The notes: generated by a model not told the origin, from the sequence alone. Shown: positions 20,570 to 32,565, numbered from the stretch's first letter. The stretch: 64,000 bases of DNA from Catonia carolina (GCA_035578175.1 JAQMRL010000001.1:64007553-64071552), one strand, 5' to 3'. Numbers and translations: made by a program.

Positions 20570-21556
20570 CTGAAAAAATGAAAGTTAGGCCCCTTGTTAG
20601 CAGGCCTTAAGTTATATTTAACTTATCTACTTACTTACCGTTAAACTGCTATTTATTTATTTAAAAAATATTTATAAAGTTATAAATTTTTGAAAATTTA
20701 TGTATAAGCCTAAGCTTATTGATAGGAAATAAAATTTTAAAAACTAGAAGGGTTAAAAAATATTTTTAGCTTTAAAATACACATAGATACACTCTTTAGC
20801 TTTGAACCTGTTGTATTATTATTTTGATATATAGATATTTATTTATTTATTTATTTTTTTTATCTATAAAATATAACAATCCTATCTGAATGGTGAAAAA
20901 ATATTATATAAAAAAATGGGCAAATTCTCATTTCATTTGTTTGTCAAAAAGTGAATAGGTACTCAGGTTTAAAGATGACATCTTATAACGTTAATTGTAT
21001 CAAATTTCAAGATCAAGAAATAGGAATTTACTCTTTAGGTTCCAAAATATTTTCTGGGATAAAATGAAAAATGTTTCTTTTTTCGCAAAAATTTGTAATT
21101 TTCATCAGTCCCTTGAGTTAATGATTATAAAAAGGTCGACAAGCGATCACAAATCAATAAAATCAAGTCTAAATGTTCACGAAATAATAAAATATATCAC
21201 AAGAAAAATACATTAATATGAGGATCCTAAATCCGTCCCCGGGACGGATTTGAGAATCTCAAAGGGGACGGATTTAGGAATTCATTTATAACATAAATGG
21301 CGACTGTTCCTGACTAAACGACTGCAGCTACACACCTGTAACTACTGGAACGCAATATTTAAGTCATTTTCTATAATTACCAATCGTTAAATTATTAAAA
21401 ACTCACCATGAGGCGTCAATATAGCTGTTTTAAAGTTGATTCCACACTGTAGCAAGCTCTCACAAAAACTATTTTCGAAAAATACAAGCGTAAACGATCA
21501 AAACAAAACAACTACGTCACTGCCGTTAGTCAACTGAATGGTTCTGAAGAGTTTTC

Positions 21557-22924
21557 TTATGTTCTCGTAAGACTGCAGCACTGTCCAAAGAAGTTAAATG
21601 AGGGGACGAATTTGGGGAAGGGGACGATTGTCAAATCAGTCTCTCTTATGTTTTCAACATACTTCTGAAATTCTACACTTACATTGCTTGCAATACTTAA
21701 TTCAGCCCTAGCATATTCTGGGAGGTCATTTATTACTTTTTGGCAATTGAGTGGAAAGAGTCCACTTTTTTCAAAACCTTTTTGTAATAAGGTCTGAACG
21801 TTGTCTCTGCCTAAATCTAATGTTTTCTTTACCAGAGCTACAAAAGTCCCTTTAGGAAGAGCAACCTTTTTCTTTCCTTCTGGTGTACATCTCCATTCAT
21901 TAAGAATGCATCTCCAAGTTGTCTTCAGAGATGCAAAATAGGTTAAATCAAGAGGTTGAAGCAGATGTGTGGCATTTGCCGGAAAGCATATGAATGCTAT
22001 ATTATTTGCTTCACAGAGCTGCAGAGCAGCAATAGAAATATGGGCTGAAAGATTGTCACAAAGCAGAATAATCTTTCCATTTATGCTTTCACTTTTTACC
22101 CATGGGGAAAAAAGGTTTTTAAGCCAGTCTTCAAATATGTTTTGTTCCATCCAACCGCTATCCGAAACGTTGAGTCTGGAACCAGGTGGTGCATTTGCCA
22201 ACCACTCTCCCCATTTTTGTTTTCCATTAAATATAAAATATGGTGGAAGAAGTTGGCCTGCAGCGTTTCCACAGAAAACTGCAGTGTAGCAAGTCTTTGT
22301 TTGGTTAAGAATTTGCTCTGGGTGGCGCAAGCTTCTTGGGACAAGGAGTTTTTTCGATGACGGGACATCATGGAAACCTGTCTCATCAAAGTTGAAAATG
22401 TTTGATGGTGGAACATTCTGCACTTCCTGTTCATATCTTTGGAAAAAGGCAGAAATTATATTTTCATTGACTGCTGCCCTCTTTTGGCTGACGTTTTTAA
22501 CACAACACTGCTTCAGCTGCAGTTTATGTCTCTCTAAGAAAGACTTTCCCCACTCATAACCGGGCATGTTGTTCTTAAAACATGTCATATTTCTGTTTTG
22601 TGAATCTAAATAAGCCTTTATAATACACCTTACATCTAATATACTAATCGGGATCCCCATTTTGCTGATAAATAAACAATGTTCTACAAAAACCAACTCT
22701 TCGTCTTTAGTAAATCGGACAGGCCTTCCAACATTTTTAACATGTTTATTTTTCAGCTTGTTGATTAATGTTTGCCTTGGTATTTTGTACTTTTTAGAGG
22801 CTTCTCTTTGCGATATTTTACCTTGTAGTATTTCAGCAAGAACGTCTTCCAACTGTTCTGCCGTATACCTTGAACTGGTGCCGTAGAGCCTGGTCCCTGA
22901 CAATCTCTTGTACACCCTGGGCAT
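21557..22924 (-). pseudogene. pogo-type transposase, C-terminus replaced by the end of a neighbouring pogo
   Basis: The ATG at 22924 (MPRVYKRLSG) lies just after a splice acceptor (TTTTGTTTAG). HTH blocks: ISQREASKKYKIPRQTLINK. The DDE_1 core has D in IFNFDETGFH, D in IILLCDNLSAH and D in HLLQPLDLTYF; the last two are 35 residues apart. Overall it is most like the copy at 15963. From about 21630 the frame reads through the repeat of the neighbouring pogo element (codons for IVPFPKFVPSF come from CGTCCCC / CAAATTCGTCCCC sequence). So the natural C-terminus is missing. The catalytic core is intact, but the protein is truncated relative to its 621-aa relative. Confidence 0.85.
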
Positions 22925-23687
22925 GGTGCTTCATCTAAACAAAAGAACAAGTTCTGTAATAAACAGTAGGCTAGTTACATTTATTTAAAAGAAAAAATAA
23001 GTCTTTTTATAATATCCTACATATTTATTTTACTGTACAGAAAATATAGTGATTGAAGCTGAGGTTAGCATACTACCGACTCTGTATAGAAAAATAGGCT
23101 GTTTAAATACACAAAATGTAAAATACACATTAATCGTTTATGTTAAAAAAGTTTAAAATAAGTTATATATATATTTTAATATTTAAATACTTTTAAAAAG
23201 TATAAAATATTGAGGTTTTGGATGTAAGGGTAACTTTGTACCACCTATGGGGCAACTTTGTACCGGTCTAAAGTTACCCCAAAAATTATGGATTTGGAGG
23301 TTAGCAAATTCATCCTTTAATATTATAATATTGGATGTTACAGAAACAAAAAACAGCTGATTAATTATGTAGTAAAACATATTATACAACAATTGAGTTT
23401 TAAGACTAACATATATATACATTAAAGTAATACTTACTATGACAACTTGATATTCGCCTTTTCTTTTCACGTCTTTGGAGTGGTTGCAGTTTTTCTTCAC
23501 AGATAGAAAATGCGGAGCATAGAGGTTAAAACAACAAACACAATACAAAGAGGAACATACAGCCTAAACTGTGCACTTTAAACAGGCAAAATGAGCACAA
23601 AGAGTAATTAATCAGACAAACTTATTTTACTTTGTGTTGGTTGGTACAATGTTACCTCAACTGGCCTAAAGTTACCCCAGCTGACTG
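21631..23687 (-). mobile_element. pogo-type DNA transposon, left end missing
   Basis: The right terminus, read outside-in, begins CAGTCAGCTGGGGTAACTTT at 23687. It is followed by TA at 23688-23689. GGTAAC and GTTACC motifs with TTTGTACC recur near 23230-23285 and 23640-23680. A 5' exon at about 23440-23560 ends at ATAGTAAGT (a donor), consistent with the intron before the start codon at 22924. No left copy of the CAGTCAGC terminus was found. The left part of this element was lost where the pogo at 18486-21630 adjoins it. Confidence 0.72.
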
Positions 23688-23689
23688 TA

Positions 23690-26236
23690 TAACTATTGGA
23701 GAAACATGTTATGATGAAATCTAAACAGTATAATGGTGTCTCTTAATACAACCAATAAAAATCCACCATAACCTCAATTTTCAAATTTTTGGAGAAAACA
23801 CATTTGATTGTTAGGTACCTCCTCAGTTATAAACTTATAACTTGAATGATACAGTATTATTTTCAAAGATTTAAAAAATACAATAAATTCTAAGTTCTAG
23901 TTTGAATGAGGTAAATTTCTGTAAAAGTTCTTGTATTCTTCCAACCTGACGACGGGTGGCACTGCATTACATAAAGATACCAAATCTTTGTACTTATCGT
24001 TTGTAATTTTTGTAGGCACTGTATTTAATTTTTTGGGTTCAATATTCTTTATTGACTTTTGTCGTCCAATATTTATGTGCCTATATTCATCATCAAGGTG
24101 GCTGTTCTTAAAATAAATTGTATCTGGCGAGGGCTTGCGAACGTGAATTTCCATCACGCGCAACCAGTTTATTTTCTCGCCTGTTAAATTTTTTCTGTTC
24201 AACAATACTCTCAACTCCTTTGACATTTCTTGAAAATTTATAAAATCTTCGTATTGAAGTGGATGGACTATGTAAGGTTGTTTTTTCCTAGCTAATTTAA
24301 AAATAGGAATTAGTTGGGTCGGTACAAATAAATCGCCTGAACGTTCAAAATCCGAACTTTTAGTGCTATGGCACGAATCACCCTCATTTTGTCCGTGGAA
24401 AGACTCAAAAAACCTCAAGAAAATACTTTCAATATTAGTCGAAGCAGTGACAACATACAACAGCATGGTGGCTATTATCGAGTTTTTATTTTGGCCACTG
24501 CATCCGTCCGAAAAGAGACACATTTTTTACCCCTTTCTTATCGTAGTAATGCAAAGCTGAATAAACTGATGTACCAATTCCGTTAGCACCTCGTTTGCTT
24601 ATTGCCTCATGCTAAGTAAAACAATGGCAATCATTTGTTCCAAGAGCATAGAACGTAAAATTATACGTTGCTAGGCGACATTTGTAGAACAAAGCACTCT
24701 CTTTAGATGGGTAAATGGATTACTTGTTGTAAATCAAACGATGCTACTAAACAAGTTTTGTTGGTTTGATCAACTTTCTTCCTATCTTCCTTTGTTTCTC
24801 TCACTTTTGTTTTTTCAGCCTGATGTTTTTCAAATTGTTCTTTTAGTTCTTCTTTCTTGTTGCTGTCTCCTTCATAGTAACTCATGCATAATGTGCTCTG
24901 ATCTTTTTTGGGTCTGTGGAATGCCAGATTCATAGTATTAAATTGTTTTTTTTAAAAACCTTTTTCGTGACAATTTCCTTTCCTGAGCCATCGACAGCAT
25001 AATCTTTAGAGTGTGGTCTGGATAGTTCAATGTTCGTTAACGTACTATTCTTGGCACCATCTTCATTTTTTTTTTGCTATAAATTTCTGTAAAATAGGCG
25101 TTAAATTTTTCACTGAAGTTGTCCTCGTCCGTTTTCCTATCTCTACTGAAGAAACGTTATTAATACAAGGTTTGCTGGCAGTTGTGCTGATTACTTCCGA
25201 GGAAACAATCTCTTCTGATAAAACTACGGGCTTTAAAATTTCAAAATGTTTTACGTTATCAGAAGAGTCGTAGCTGATTTCCTTGTAATCAAATAATGGA
25301 TCATCTATGCTGTTGTTGCTGTTGTCAGAATCAATTGAGACAAACCTTCAGGTAACTCACGGGCAGGACTGCTGTCTATAACAAAAAGAAAAGCAATAAA
25401 AAAGAAAAGTATTTAGCACATTTTTTATAAGTAATTAACTTGAATCTGAAGTATTTCTTCTTTTTACTTCAGATTTAATTAGGAGATTTAAGATAATATA
25501 TAAAAATACATTATAGAGGAGATGGACGCCGGAACAGGCTTAGCTCACAGCTAAAATAGCCTAATCCATGACGACGACGACGACGACATTATGTTCATTC
25601 AGGTTGTATAATCTTTGATACACATTAATAAAAAATAGATGTTTAGTTTGTTTTACACATAGAAAAAAATTGTACAAAGTTTTACAGTAGAATCGCTATG
25701 TATTTATACAATAAGAAATTATTTATTTGTGTAGGTAATGATAATCTATAAGACCAATTTTAAAAAAGCCAGAATAAAGGTTAGAAAAGCTTATACTGTA
25801 GCAGTTTAGATGATACCTCATAGTTTCATCAAAATAAATATTTACTTTAAAAATCTCTGTTTGTAATAGTAATGTAAAGTAAATGTTTTCGTAATTATTT
25901 GGTGTTATTAGAATATTTTGATTGTTATTCTCTCAATTTATCATTCATTACTTCTAATTAAATGACCACAAATAGAAATGTCTTTTAAAGAACATACAAA
26001 AATTGGAGAAGGACAGCTTGTAAATGTATTATACGTCACTCCAGTGTAAGTTCAATCGCCTAAGCGTTGATCATTTCATGCCAATTAATGAAGTAAACCG
26101 ACAAAATATTTTTTTTTATAGTATAAAGTAAATTATAACTTACCCTGTTCATGAAATTGCGTATCCTGGTCTTCACTTTCTTCATTCAATTTGTTTAAAC
26201 ACATCAAAACTAAACGCTTCCCACGACTCTCCATTT
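23690..26236 (-). pseudogene. DUF7869-type gene, third copy, internally deleted
   Basis: Exon 1 is 26236-26145 (ATG, MESRGKRLVLMCLNKLNEES, donor CAG|GTAAGTT). Exon 2 starts near 25380 after TTTGTTATAG and carries an acidic stretch, then YAVDGSGKEIVTKK near 24990. The cysteine/CKKFF region is missing. The frame at 24703-24933 gives MNLAFHRPKKDQSTLC, a charged coiled region, and SFDLQQVIHLP (first Asp). After more breaks, 23897-24523 gives FSDGCSGQNKNSIIATMLL (second Asp block), ESFHGQNEGDSCHST (in place of GHSF) and LFVPTQLIPIFKLARKKQPY, then an ordinary family C-terminus. Several stops separate the pieces. The HGQNEGDS variant marks a different subfamily from the gene at 10438. Confidence 0.75.
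25568..25588. repeat. (GAC)n microsatellite
   Basis: Six to seven GAC units in a row lie within an intron or spacer. Confidence 0.8.
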
Positions 26237-26460
26237 TTTACAATATGAATATACGACAGTAAACTAAGATTTATCAATCACAAACGCACCCGGTAACGAT
26301 AATGTTTACATTCATTCATTCTTTATCTTACTACTTATTAAAAGTCCAACCGACCACTTTGTATAATGTACTGGTGTGTGAAATAAATTCAGTGTTTATA
26401 ATACTGTTAAATTTCTAATAACTGCAATGTTATAAACAGATCCTGATATATATACCATAC

Positions 26461-26634
26461 CTTGAGATTTATAAACACAATAAGCCTTTGCCTTCGATTT
26501 CCCTGTGAATCCTGTTGTGATTCATCATTGAATCGAATAAAGACAGCATGTTTGATTATCGGACATTCCTTCAGTAAAATTTCTTCAAAAGGAATTGTTG
26601 ACGTGTATATACCACCTTGTAAACGTACAATATC
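26461..26634 (-). CDS. ACSBG-like acyl-CoA synthetase, exon
   Basis: This 174-bp exon (58 codons, phase 0 at both ends) has acceptor CTGTGTTTCAG and donor CAAG|GTATGG. The peptide begins DIVRLQGGIYTSTIPFEEIL and continues to ECPIIKHAVFIRF and RQRLIVFINLK. In ACSBG enzymes the matching region is the C-terminal lid: GGENVPPVPIEE, then ELPIISNAMLIGD, then FLSMLLTLK. Here G-G and P-(I/F)-E-E are kept, but the hinge before it reads GNYMDIV instead of the usual GRxKE. So the Arg/Lys normally used in catalysis is not evident. Confidence 0.78.
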
Positions 26635-27226
26635 CTGAAACACAGTACAGTCAATCGCCACAACCCTGCAGTTTCTTGACAGTTAAGTCAATGAATGCTT
26701 TTTGAGCAAACAAATAAGGGGAAAGCTAAATTTTGGCAGGTGTAAAGGACATATCAAAAGTAGTGTTTCCTCTGAATTTTTCCCTTGTACCTTTCTTGCT
26801 TTCCTTTGTGCCTCGTCCTGGAAAATTGAATTTGTGGTGTTTCACTTACAAGGCTCTATGTTCTAAACTAAACCAGCTATCTGCTCACACTTTTTCTTTA
26901 ATTTTACTGAAATTACAAGCTACAAATTGGCCCAGTAACTTTGTCAAATAAAATAAATTTTTGCACAAGGTTTCAAAAAAAGGTTTTTAATGAAACTTTT
27001 TACCATTAAAATGCATAAAAATAATGTATAATATTCCTGAACTTTTGCTTATTTGACCCTAGAGATGAAGATTTAGCGTAGAACAATACAACAAAGACAG
27101 ATAGATGAACTGTCAGTTGAATTGGATGGAACACAGTATTCACATGTACAATTCCTAGCAAGTAGGAGTAATAGTTATACATTTTTAAAGTTTTTCCTGT
27201 AGACCACTAATTAAAGAACTTCAATT

Positions 27227-27376
27227 TGTTTTTTGTTGGTTTAATGTCCGACTGTTCTGCAATTACTGCTAATGCAGATGGTGAAGGATGAAATGATTTT
27301 TGTAACGTATTTTGTAATGTATTAAGACCGCATGATGAGATGCGAGCACATTACCAATTACGCCAACGCGGCCGGC
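27227..27376 (-). repeat. tRNA-derived SINE, copy lacking the B box
   Basis: The reverse complement starts GCCGGCCGCGTTGGCGTAAT and shares its body (ATTTCATCCTTCACC, CTGCATTAGCAGTAATTGC, ACAGTCGGAC) with copies at 34594 and 38568. A direct repeat AACTTCAATT flanks it (27217-27226 and 27377-27386), the target duplication of LINE-driven insertion. The segment with the B box (GGTTCGAATCC) is missing. Confidence 0.85.
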
Positions 27377-27545
27377 AACTTCAATTGCTTAGTCCAATTT
27401 ACAGTCCTTTTTGACGCACAAAACACTTCAAAATTTATTTTTGCCAGAGAAAAGACACCGTATCTAATTAATATTAAAAAAATAAAGTGAATAAAAATTT
27501 TAGTTTACTAGCAGGTAAACAGGAAATATAAAATTTTAATCTTAC

Positions 27546-27710
27546 CATATAATTTCCAATGATGTGTAATTTATAATTTTGGTTATCAGTTTTCATTTTA
27601 AAATATCCAGTATCTCTCATATCCAACCAAACATTTTGATAGAAAATATTTTCAGTTTCTTTTGGTTGAGCAACATATCCCATAAATATGTGTCTTCCAC
27701 TTACAAGAAT
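27546..27710 (-). CDS. ACSBG-like acyl-CoA synthetase, exon
   Basis: This 165-bp exon (55 codons, phase 0 at both ends) has acceptor TTTCTACAG and donor TATG|GTAAGA. It encodes ILVSGRHIFMGYVAQPKETE, then VWLDMRDTGYFKMKTDNQ and YKLHIIGNYM. This aligns with the ACSBG block GRHIFMGYL ... GWLHSGDLG ... GFLYITGR. GRHIFMGY is the clearest family signature in the gene. The Asp of the GD motif is retained (RDTG), but the Arg of ITGR is replaced by Asn (IIGN). Confidence 0.82.
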
Positions 27711-28136
27711 CTGTAGAAAATTGAATAAATTTATACTTTTTACTTTCACTTGCCTATATGAATATATAGGAAGGAAAATATTGTTTTCATGTCGATTTTT
27801 CGAAATCGAGTTTTCACCGGATCTACACGTTTTCAGACCCCCTGAACCCAAAATACATGTTTTTAGATTGGTCTGTGTGTGTGTGTGAACAGAATATCTC
27901 AAGAACGGAACATCGTACCAACTTGAAACTTAAAACTTAAGTTACATACCACTACTGGACCCGACACGAACATTTTCATCAAAATCGGTCAACCAGAAGT
28001 AGTAGTTTATTCGTGTGATTTTTCTCTTTTTTGCAATTTTCTTAAAACCTGGTCCTACAATGTTTTTTAAAAATCGCCTGTCCGGTCAATCCTGTCATTT
28101 GGCTGTGTAGGGTGGGTAGAAGTATGAGGAGTAAAC

Positions 28137-29679
28137 CATAGATGTACAAACACACTGGATTGATATGTACACGGTCGGAATTCGGTCCAGTCGGGTCGAG
28201 GGCTTCCCCCACCACTGGTTGGCAAGACGCACGGGCAACTGCATTATTTTAAATGGTGCAACCGCCTCGTTGTGGTTGTTTTAGAAGCTCATTTGAATAT
28301 TGTAGCTATGTGTATGGTATTATTTAAGTAGTATGAAGGTGAAAAAGGACAGATTACACTTAGATGTAACATCATTTATTTATACACAAAAGAAAAAACA
28401 TTACACATTATTGAACAAAATCAACTTTGTACATTTAACCCTAACTTGGTTGAATTAGCAGTATTTGTTTTCTCTCAATCTAAATGATGGCACTCAATTT
28501 TAAGGAATACATTACCAATGAGTTTAATTAGAATAAGTTGATTGATTTCACCAAAGTCATTTTTACCTACATGGCATTTAAATACTAAATCCTTAAAATA
28601 CATTCATGTTTTTGCAACTATGAACTTGGTGTTAGGTTTACAAAACTGGCCTGACTGGTGAAATACAAAGCTGTACATAAATTTCACAATTTTTATTACA
28701 TCTTCAGATGCCTTTAACAATTATCCCCTTGATACAAAATCAGTTAAGTGTGTGTATCTACTAGAGTTTTCATTTCTTGTCAATAGTAATTCACAACATT
28801 CCTCACATTTTAGTCTTTTCTGAATAACCTTAACTACAAAATTTTGTATATAATACAAAATATTATCTTTGTAATAAGATTCCTCATAGTTATTCAAAAT
28901 GTTTGGTATTTCTAGTAAGTCATAGTCAGTATTATCTTCTTCTACTATATTATCTACCACTGCACATTCTGAGAAACTTAAAACCGAACTCTGATGGTTT
29001 GGGTCAAATTGTAAACAATTATTGCTATTAGTTGATGGCCTTACACTATTTCTAAACATTAGTTTTCTAATAACCCATTGAAACTGCGTAACGTTGGGAT
29101 TATTATTATGACCATTTGCACTTCTAACACAAGAAAAAAATATTTCTACATGGTCTTGTGACAACTTATAACTAAGTACTTAAAATCGTTAATAGCTAAC
29201 AATCTGTCTCTTAACTTTTGAATAGAGCATGCATCACTTAAAAAACCAATGGCAAATGTTTTCCTTGGATGATGTAAAATAGAAATACCATAAATTTTTA
29301 ATTTTGATAAGTATTTGAAGCATCAGACAGCATTTTATCATCATAATTTTTTGATGCTTACAGGTCTGCATTCAACATACTTACCGGTAAAATGAAATTC
29401 TGCTTCCTTTCTTGTGTTTATTTGTACAGTTGTATGCAACGCATGATACTACCTCAAGTGAATGGGTGGATTATTGGAACAACAGTAAAATATTAACAAG
29501 CTAGGTTGTAATAAACAAAATGCATCGCGATAATCACGGCGGCGTGGAGAAGCGTCTCAAATTCTCTCGTAGCAGCTGTTGTTGCCAACCGGTGGTGGGG
29601 GTAGACGCATGGTGGCTAGACCGTTTTCGAGCGTGCTGAGCCACTACTGTTAGCGATCCAGTGTGTTTGTAAATCTTTG
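28137..29679 (-). mobile_element. P-element-like transposon, internally deleted, 8-bp TSD
   Basis: The left end begins CATAGATGTACAAACACACT at 28137. The right end, reverse-complemented, begins CAAAGATTTACAAACACACT, and both continue GGAT. An exact 8-bp direct repeat GAGTAAAC lies outside (28129-28136 and 29680-29687), the target duplication size of P elements. A second inverted block lies inside: CCCCCACCACTGGTTGGCAA near 28208 versus CCCCCACCACCGGTTGGCAA near 29600. The interior keeps only the C-terminal part of a transposase. It lies inside an intron of the ACSBG-like gene. Confidence 0.9.
28721..29290 (-). pseudogene. P-element (THAP9-type) transposase fragment, C-terminal part
   Basis: The reading begins about 29290 with FYGISILHHPRKTFAIGFLS. 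It passes DACSIQKLRDRLLAINDFKY and, after a frameshift near 29160, becomes LSQDHVEIFFSCVRSANGHN. LSQDHxExFF and the following HNNNPNVTQFQWVIRKLMF are diagnostic of P-element and THAP9 transposases. An acidic stretch and the end RLKCEECCELLL follow. The THAP domain and the catalytic core upstream are deleted, so this copy cannot make an enzyme. It would depend on a full-length element for movement. Confidence 0.85.
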
Positions 29680-29687
29680 GAGTAAAC

Positions 29688-31207
29688 AAGTATCAGCATG
29701 CATGCTAGCAACTGCACCAGCAGTATAGACATACTACCAACAGCTGTAAACAACCAGTCAAAAGTTTAGTAGCTCTGTTATTTATCTTGTCTCTTAATCA
29801 ATGGTATTTTATTATTGTTTATGAATTACATTCATATTTTCTTGTTTTTTTCTTACTCCAATTTGTTTTAATAGAAAATTTCTTTTTGATATTTATGCAG
29901 ATTTATTTGAAAATAAAATGTTAAATCCTAGATTTTACAAGTGTACCAAGTGTTCTATTTTCCTGTAGTTTATAGGACTTGCTTAAAATGTTTCCTAGAG
30001 CATGAACTGTTGTCCCACATAGATATGCAATGTGATTTTTAATTTATAATTTTAGCACTTCAGTCTTTCTTCACGTATAGCTACTCCTAGTTTGAAATGA
30101 CAGGTAGATTTCAGTTGAAGCATTTTTACAATAAGTATACTGAATGAACGAAATTAAGATATGACACTCAGAGGCAGAGTACTATAAAATGCTGTTTGAG
30201 GTCTTATTAAAAGTAAGGAAACAATACTTTCACAACTAAAAAGTTCTGTTTTAGGAAATAGTATGTAAAATACTCTTTGCTGTGGATTCACTTCATACTA
30301 TATGCACTTACAGATGAAGTTGCAACTGTTAAGAAAATACTATAAGATCAGGAAGGGGTCATGCAGTTACGGAATAGTTTCCAAAATCTGTACTCCCACT
30401 CACTTGTCAATGTTGAAAGTTAGGAACCCACTTTGTATCACGGCTACATCATATACCAAAGAAAACGTTGATAGGCTGTAGAACTTCTAGTGTATAAGCC
30501 TTGAATTATTAAAATGAATGAAAAATAAGTACTAAGTAAAAGAAGTATAAGTATAAAAGAAACTTATCTGAAGTACGCTTGGTTTTATATCAAAATGTTT
30601 CTGTTAATTTTAGTAATTCAATCAATTTTTTTTTTCTACTTCTACTACTAATCATCGTCTTCTTCAGCTTCAACTACTTCATGTTTCAAGATATTAATGC
30701 AGAATTCAGTCAAGTTTAGTTTAATTTTTTTTGTTCACAGTTGTCTTTTTTGAAACATTACTGAGTGTGGTTTTTATTTCCATTCTAAGAACGTTATTAC
30801 TCAGATTTTTATCATTTTTGCTTAAAGTTTATAATTAAGTTTACAAAAAAAACTGATTGCAAAAGAAGTACATTAAAAAAAAAATCAGTATTTTATCTCA
30901 AACCCAAACTCCTAACAATTATCTGTAAATTTGTTTTTCTTACAATTCATGTTCTTTACTTCTCTGTTTCTAAAAGATATTTTTGAACACATTTGGCTTT
31001 ACATTTAATAAGGGTTCTTTGTAGCATGAATAAAGTCTGGTTTTATCAGAGAACTAACCAGACTGGTTATCTTTCAGTAAGTGTTAAACTACTTAAAGAA
31101 GAAACCCCATCACAAGCACATACTGTTCACTGGTTAAGCCAATTTAATTAACTGCAGTTAACAGTTTTACTGCTATCTCACATTTTCAAAGAAAAAATTT
31201 TTAAATA
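29688..31207. other. Intronic AT-rich sequence with one dispersed repeat
   Basis: No coding block was recognised between the P element and the mariner. The only structure is the repeat at 30741-30873. Confidence 0.45.
30741..30873 (+). repeat. Dispersed repeat, partner of 6944-7062
   Basis: This is similar in inverted orientation to 6944-7062; the shared blocks are listed there. No tail or terminal repeat was recognised. Confidence 0.6.
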
Positions 31208-31970
31208 CGAGGTGTGGCTAAAAAATAACCGGACTGAATGTATAAAAGACAATCAACATTGTGTGTCCACGCCAAGTGCCACATTGCTGAGTAATGTGAC
31301 ATCCCCCTCTCCATTTCAGCTTCATAATCCTCTGCTGGCCGCTTAATTGGGCATTGGCTGCCTTGCTTGTCTTGATTGTATATTTGCCATCTTTTGGGAA
31401 AATGCTAAGTGTTTTGAAAGAACAATGTGTCAATTTAAAATTCTTGGTGAAATTTGGGAATACTGTTTGTTAACAGAAGCCCATACACTGTTGAAACAAG
31501 TTTACCGCAATGTTTTATTTTGTCACGTACATACTCAGGTTTTTGAGTGGTTTAAACGATTTAAGGAAAGGAAAAAGTTTTTTCAAAAGTGGTCATGATA
31601 ATGCCTCATCCCACACTCCACTGGATGTCAAGACATATTTGGCCAAGCACTAGATTCCCTCTGGTGGAGCTTCCACCCTACTCACAAGACCATGCTCCAT
31701 GTGACTTTTTTTGTTTCCCAAAGCAAAAGCTGTGCTTAAAGGAATCAGTTTTGAATCGGTTGATGCAGTGAAACAGAAAGCAATGGAGACAATGAACATG
31801 CTTACAGAAAATGGCTTTCAACACTGCTTCGATCAGTTGATGAAAATCCGAATGGAACGGTGTGAGAATAGTGGAGGGGAGCATATTAAAGGGTATAATG
31901 TCAAAGTTGTGAAGGCATAAAATAAAATAATTTTATAGCATTAATCCGTTTATTTTTTAGCCAAACCTCG
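31208..31970 (+). mobile_element. mariner transposon, internally deleted
   Basis: The left end begins CGAGGTGTGGCTAAAAAATA. The right end, reverse-complemented, begins CGAGGTTTGGCTAAAAAATA; both continue AACGG/ACCGG. TA flanks both ends (31206-31207 and 31971-31972). At 763 bp it is about half the length of a full mariner and keeps only the ends of the transposase gene. Confidence 0.92.
31347..31920 (+). pseudogene. mariner transposase, central catalytic part deleted
   Basis: The N-terminal piece includes FEWFKRFKERKKFF, the HTH linker typical of mariner. After a deletion the frame changes to the C-terminal piece: LPPYSQDHAPCDFFCFPKQK (holding the third catalytic Asp), VKQKAMETMNMLTENGFQHC and MERCENSGGEHIKGYNVKVV. 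The first two catalytic Asp blocks are gone. It runs to the natural stop at 31918-31920. Confidence 0.85.
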
Positions 31971-32132
31971 TATTAACATTGTACTAAAATTGTGCTAGTA
32001 CTGTACATTTAGCCCTGCTGATCAAAGCAGTTGCATGCAACAAAGCTGTGATGGATTCACTTTCATGTGGTTTAGCAATAGTAGTAAAGATTGCTGTTAA
32101 CCTTATGATTTAGGTTTCTGGATTGAAAATAC

Positions 32133-32300
32133 CTGAAAAGCTCTGTCAGTGTTACTGTAATGGGCATTAGTTGGTATAACCAATGTAACCTTTTGGCTTT
32201 TTGTATGATAAGAAATATACTTCAATTGTGAATCTTGCCAAATAATATTTTCATAAATGAGTGGAACATGAATGCCTCCACATTCTGGAATGCCATATAT
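32133..32300 (-). CDS. ACSBG-like acyl-CoA synthetase, exon
   Basis: This 168-bp exon (56 codons, phase 0) has acceptor TTTTTTTTCAG and donor TCAG|GTATTTT. The peptide starts IYGIPECGGIHVPLIYENII. It aligns with YGMSE(S/T)-x-G, the AMP-binding motif that positions the adenine in this enzyme class. The Glu is kept, while the Ser residues are replaced (IPECGG). Confidence 0.8.
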
Positions 32301-32565
32301 CTGAAAAAAAACATGATATAATTTTGAAATAAAGCTAAAGAAATAATTTTTTCGTACAAACTACTGTATAATTTTCTAACCTACTTGTGTTAACCCTTGA
32401 AGCCCAAAATGTTAACTAAGGATAAAAACATAATTTGTATAGGTACCTTTTTATTTCAATTAACCTACAGTAACAAAAAATTACATAAATTTTATTTTTT
32501 TGTGTTTTCTATTCTTCAGGAGAACAATGATCATAAAGTACTCGGGAAGTATGTAGAGGTGATAG

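Larger units (their letters stand above)
18486..21630 (-). mobile_element. pogo-type DNA transposon with CCGTCCCC terminal/subterminal repeats
   Basis: The left boundary region reads AAAGTGCCCAAATACCGTCCCC (from about 18491); TTCCGTCCCC recurs near 18702. On the right, AAATCCGTCCCC occurs in both orientations at 21227-21278. A last copy, GGGGACGAATTTGGGG...GGGGACGATTG, lies at 21601-21630. The exact right terminus is uncertain. The transposase frame is at 19031-20569. A 5' exon probably ends at ATG|GTGAGTTTT near 21410, and an acceptor TTTTTTCAG immediately precedes the start codon. The left flank is a DUF7869-type gene but the right flank is another pogo gene, so a rearrangement or deletion accompanied or followed insertion. 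Confidence 0.75.

Noticed and set aside
23183..23548. 121-codon open frame on the minus strand
   Set aside because: It overlaps the 5' untranslated exon and intron of the pogo element at 21631-23687, contains a splice donor, and has no family resemblance.
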